NCBI GenBank assembly: GCA_039817415.1
Contig: JBCBVV010000028.1
Span: 24,013-88,012, forward strand
Source of the DNA: JALEFZ01 sp039817415
Lineage (GTDB): Bacteria; Bacteroidota; Bacteroidia; J057
Length of the DNA: 64,000 nt
Reading direction: 5' to 3'
How positions within the stretch are numbered: the first letter of the stretch is position 1; each line of letters starts with the position of its first letter. The notes beneath the pieces were generated by a model. It was not told the origin of the DNA. It made no database searches and saw only the letters and a list, made by a program, of their open reading frames with translations. Shown piece by piece: positions 61,848 through 64,000 of this stretch. A program made the position numbers and the translations under genes.

Positions 61848-62687
61848 ATGATCAACGAAGAAATAGCAGCAAAATTCAGAGAACAGGGCTTTGTCTATGT
61901 CAAAGAAGCGCTCCCAAGAGAAGAAGCACTCGCATACAGGAAAAAGATTGAGGAGCTTTCAGGCATTGACAGCACCAATTTTGATTCCTTTGAGGGAAAG
62001 GGTGATTTGACTGCCAAATTATCTGGTAAGAAGAATTACCGCCTTTATGTAAAGCCAGGCATGGTGAGTGCTAACAAGGAATTTTGGAATCTTCCCGCGC
62101 ATCCTAATATTGTGAAGCACGCTAGGATGATCATGGGAGAACAGGTAAAATTTCTTCAAAATGACAGTGTTGCTGCTGGTTTTTCTTCACCTGGATGGCA
62201 TAGAGATTCTGTACACAGAACATTTGGTGTGGGAGCTGATTGGGATGAAAGCAGAAATCCTTACCAGCTGATTAGAGTAGGGATTTACCTACAATCTTAT
62301 GAGGAGAGCCAATTTAAGTTCGGTGTCATACCGGGTAGCCATAAACGCGAATCTTCCTTTATGCAAATGGAGAGGAAGCAAAAATGGCTCACTCCACTTA
62401 GATCTATCGTCAATGGACAGGATTTATTCGCGGGAAAAGGCAAATGGTTCCCCACAGAGCCCGGAGATGCCATTTTCTTCGACCCACGTTTGCTACACTG
62501 CGGGAGTTATATCACAGGGCCTAAGTATTCGATGTACTTAGCCTATGGGATTGAAAATGAGCACTATAGTAATCATTACAAATACTATATGTACGACCGT
62601 AATGACCACCCTTATGAGCGTATGCAAGAGGGTCTTTTAAGCAAACTAGCAGAAATAGGTGTCAAACCTGATGAAGTGTTGGGTTAG
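61848..62687 (+). CDS. phytanoyl-CoA dioxygenase-family oxygenase
   Basis: 279 residues, about the usual size. The Fe(II) ligands are probably His118 and Asp120 (W-H-R-D-S) and His217 (R-L-L-H-C-G-S). The Arg that normally binds 2-oxoglutarate about 10 residues after the distal His is not evident; Lys226 lies there. The usual beta-jelly-roll pattern is present (V-G-I-Y-L-Q-S, F-G-V-I-P-G-S-H). Such enzymes hydroxylate a small molecule using oxygen and 2-oxoglutarate. The substrate is unknown. It converges with the reductase gene 9 bp away. Confidence 0.85.
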   Translation: MINEEIAAKFREQGFVYVKEALPREEALAYRKKIEELSGIDSTNFDSFEGKGDLTAKLSGKKNYRLYVKPGMVSANKEFWNLPAHPNIVKHARMIMGEQVKFLQNDSVAAGFSSPGWHRDSVHRTFGVGADWDESRNPYQLIRVGIYLQSYEESQFKFGVIPGSHKRESSFMQMERKQKWLTPLRSIVNGQDLFAGKGKWFPTEPGDAIFFDPRLLHCGSYITGPKYSMYLAYGIENEHYSNHYKYYMYDRNDHPYERMQEGLLSKLAEIGVKPDEVLG

Positions 62688-62696
62688 GGGAAATGA

Positions 62697-63695
62697 TCAA
62701 ACTTTCCTCTTGCTCATTGCCAACATGGCCTGCTGAAGAACTTCTCTGGATGATGTAGGTTGAAAATGTAAATGCTCCTCAGATAGCGATATGTCAAAGT
62801 CCTGCTTGAGACCATAAAACATATCGACGTAGTGTCTTTGAAGTTGAGGTTCATGTCCAGTAAGCCAACTAGCTGCTTCCATAAAGGAAGCGATCACTTT
62901 AAGGAGTGTTTTTGATGCTTTGGGGGGAATGTTAAGTTTCCTTTCAGGGAATAATTGGGAAGCAATTTCAACACTTTCCTGTATAGTCGTGTGCTTTTTG
63001 TTCGCAAGGATATAACGATGCTGATCTTTCCCTCTTTCCCTGGCAGAGAGCATCGCTTTAGCAACATCCTCTACATCTACCCAGTTCAAACTGAAGTTGG
63101 TGTCTAGTGGGATCTTCCCATTCATGATTTGCCATACCAATTCATTCGAGTAACTCATTTTGCCGACAAAGCCACCAATCATAGCTGAAGGGAGCACTAT
63201 CACTGTCCGTATCCCGTACCTTTTTCCTAATTCCAACGCCAGCCGGTCTGAATCATTTTTAGAATTGTAGTAGCAGTTTCTCCTATCCTTATTGTAACCA
63301 TTCTCAACTTTAGCTGGTAAGCTAGTGAAATCCAGTGCCGCTATCGAACTGACATACACGATGTTTTTGATACCAACTTCGTGGGCAGCCTCAAACAAAT
63401 TCTGAGTTCCTTGTACATTGGTTTGGTAAATCTCCTTTTCAGGATTTTTAGCCCAGAGTCGAAAAGCTGCCCCTACCGCGTAAAGGGTTGAACCTCCTTC
63501 AAAGGCCCTTAGCATACTCTTTTTATCCATCAAATCCGCCTCCCTCCATTCACAATCCAAATTGGAGAAAGGCTTAGCTTTTTCTATCTGCCTTACGGTC
63601 CCTCTTAGGCTGTAACCTTTTTCAATTAACAGTCGTAGCAGATTGTTTCCCAAGTGGCCATTTGCCCCAGTTACAATGGAGATTTCCTTTTGCAT
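62697..63695 (-). CDS. NAD(P)-dependent epimerase/reductase (dihydroflavonol-reductase-like)
   Basis: Short-chain (extended SDR) fold. G-A-N-G-H-L-G-N-N-L near the N-terminus (residues 10-19) binds NAD(P). Active-site Tyr142 and Lys146 lie in Y-Y-N-S-K, with a serine in V-S-S-I-A. It resembles dihydroflavonol-4-reductase-like proteins of bacteria, which reduce ketones or sugar derivatives. Encoded upstream of the Crp/Fnr regulator gene on the same strand in genome order; the gap of 62 bp suggests co-regulation is possible but not shown. Confidence 0.88.
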   Translation of the reverse strand: MQKEISIVTGANGHLGNNLLRLLIEKGYSLRGTVRQIEKAKPFSNLDCEWREADLMDKKSMLRAFEGGSTLYAVGAAFRLWAKNPEKEIYQTNVQGTQNLFEAAHEVGIKNIVYVSSIAALDFTSLPAKVENGYNKDRRNCYYNSKNDSDRLALELGKRYGIRTVIVLPSAMIGGFVGKMSYSNELVWQIMNGKIPLDTNFSLNWVDVEDVAKAMLSARERGKDQHRYILANKKHTTIQESVEIASQLFPERKLNIPPKASKTLLKVIASFMEAASWLTGHEPQLQRHYVDMFYGLKQDFDISLSEEHLHFQPTSSREVLQQAMLAMSKRKV

Positions 63696-63757
63696 GTCTT
63701 AATATTTGTTGGCAAGATCATGGCAAAAGAGCAGGAAGAAAATAACAATTGTTACTT

Positions 63758-64000
63758 TCATTCAGCTAGCTGCCGCCGAATACGGCTTAAGGACTGGGGG
63801 GCAATTCCTATGTAGGAGGCAATGGTTTCAATAGAAAAATTTTGTGCAAGTTTGGGATGATTCTCTTGGAACTTTAGATACCTATCAACTGCCTTTAAGG
63901 ATAGAAAATCATTTACCCTTTCCATTTTACACTTAAGCGCATTTTGGACCAGAGATTCGATAAAGTTGTGCCAATGGCTTCCACTTTGTTTGAGTTGTTC
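63758..64000 (-). CDS. Crp/Fnr-family regulator, C-terminal part
   Basis: The frame is open to the last base of the window, so the N-terminal cyclic-nucleotide-binding-like domain is outside it. The visible 80 residues end with the helix-turn-helix I-E-T-I-A-S-Y-I-G-I-A-P-Q-S-L-S-R-I-R-R, a pattern typical of this family in Bacteroidota (K-x-I-A-S-Y-L-G-I-T-P-x-S-L-S-R-I-R). The stop is TGA at 63758-63760. It lies just upstream of the reductase gene and may regulate it. Confidence 0.85.
   Translation of the reverse strand, partial: EQLKQSGSHWHNFIESLVQNALKCKMERVNDFLSLKAVDRYLKFQENHPKLAQNFSIETIASYIGIAPQSLSRIRRQLAE

Overview
The window is a piece of chromosome from a Bacteroidota bacterium, probably a free-living, marine-type member near the Cytophagales or Saprospirales. 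The evidence is a SusC/SusD pair, Bacteroidota-style promoters (TTTG, about 19-21 nt, TAnnTTTG) in front of the tRNA gene and one oxygenase gene, few Shine-Dalgarno sites, many lipoproteins and signal-peptide proteins, and a pyrG-yidC neighbourhood. The species cannot be named from the sequence alone. Most of the window is ordinary chromosome; the accessory parts are the left edge (1-4.5 kb) and a small island at 14.9-18.8 kb.

Layout. 1-4521: the tail of a cluster of unfamiliar proteins. It starts with a cut-off protein carrying a beta-sandwich segment like those of Tc-toxin-A-type proteins, then 356-, 547- and 52-residue proteins and a very acidic, disordered-looking protein, closed by a terminator. 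4591-9227 (minus): a bacterial PH-domain membrane protein, a PQQ dehydrogenase lipoprotein with a built-in cytochrome c, and an MFS transporter. 9538-13209: a FIST sensor protein overlapping a hybrid histidine kinase with receiver and Hpt domains, with a single-domain response regulator converging on it. 13445-14734: two related lipoproteins. 14893-18783: a tRNA-Arg gene whose 3' end is repeated exactly (19 bp) 3.8 kb downstream. This frames a small island with no recognisable integrase. It holds a broken hsdM remnant, a two-gene unit sharing a GDNS-type motif, a GC-rich structured block and a DUF4365 nuclease-like gene ending in a 15-bp tandem repeat.

19314-38698: housekeeping and envelope genes. 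These are maeB (malic enzyme with phosphotransacetylase domain), a secreted repeat protein, a helicase with a RelE-like N-terminus, a MoxR ATPase, mfd, yidC, pyrG, two adjacent PAP2 phosphatases and two small lipoproteins. 38787-45151: a TetR regulator with a clear palindromic operator, followed by a LolA-like carrier, two FtsX-type permeases, their ATPase and an outer-membrane barrel. This looks like a second, regulated Lol-like export route. 45412-53986: a MobA-like nucleotidyltransferase, a PlsC-like acyltransferase, a DinB-like protein, an XRE-S24 repressor, a serine hydrolase with C-terminal tandem repeats, and an ABC-F protein.

54057-64000: a SusD/SusC pair without nearby glycan enzymes, a divergent probable regulator of unfamiliar type, a TPR protein, a zinc-ribbon membrane protein, a phytanoyl-CoA-dioxygenase-like oxygenase, an NAD-dependent reductase and the C-terminus of a Crp/Fnr regulator. 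The best candidates for something undescribed are the island pair at 15390-16706, the left-edge cluster, the TetR-Lol-like operon and the SusCD-associated regulator at 59071-59982.
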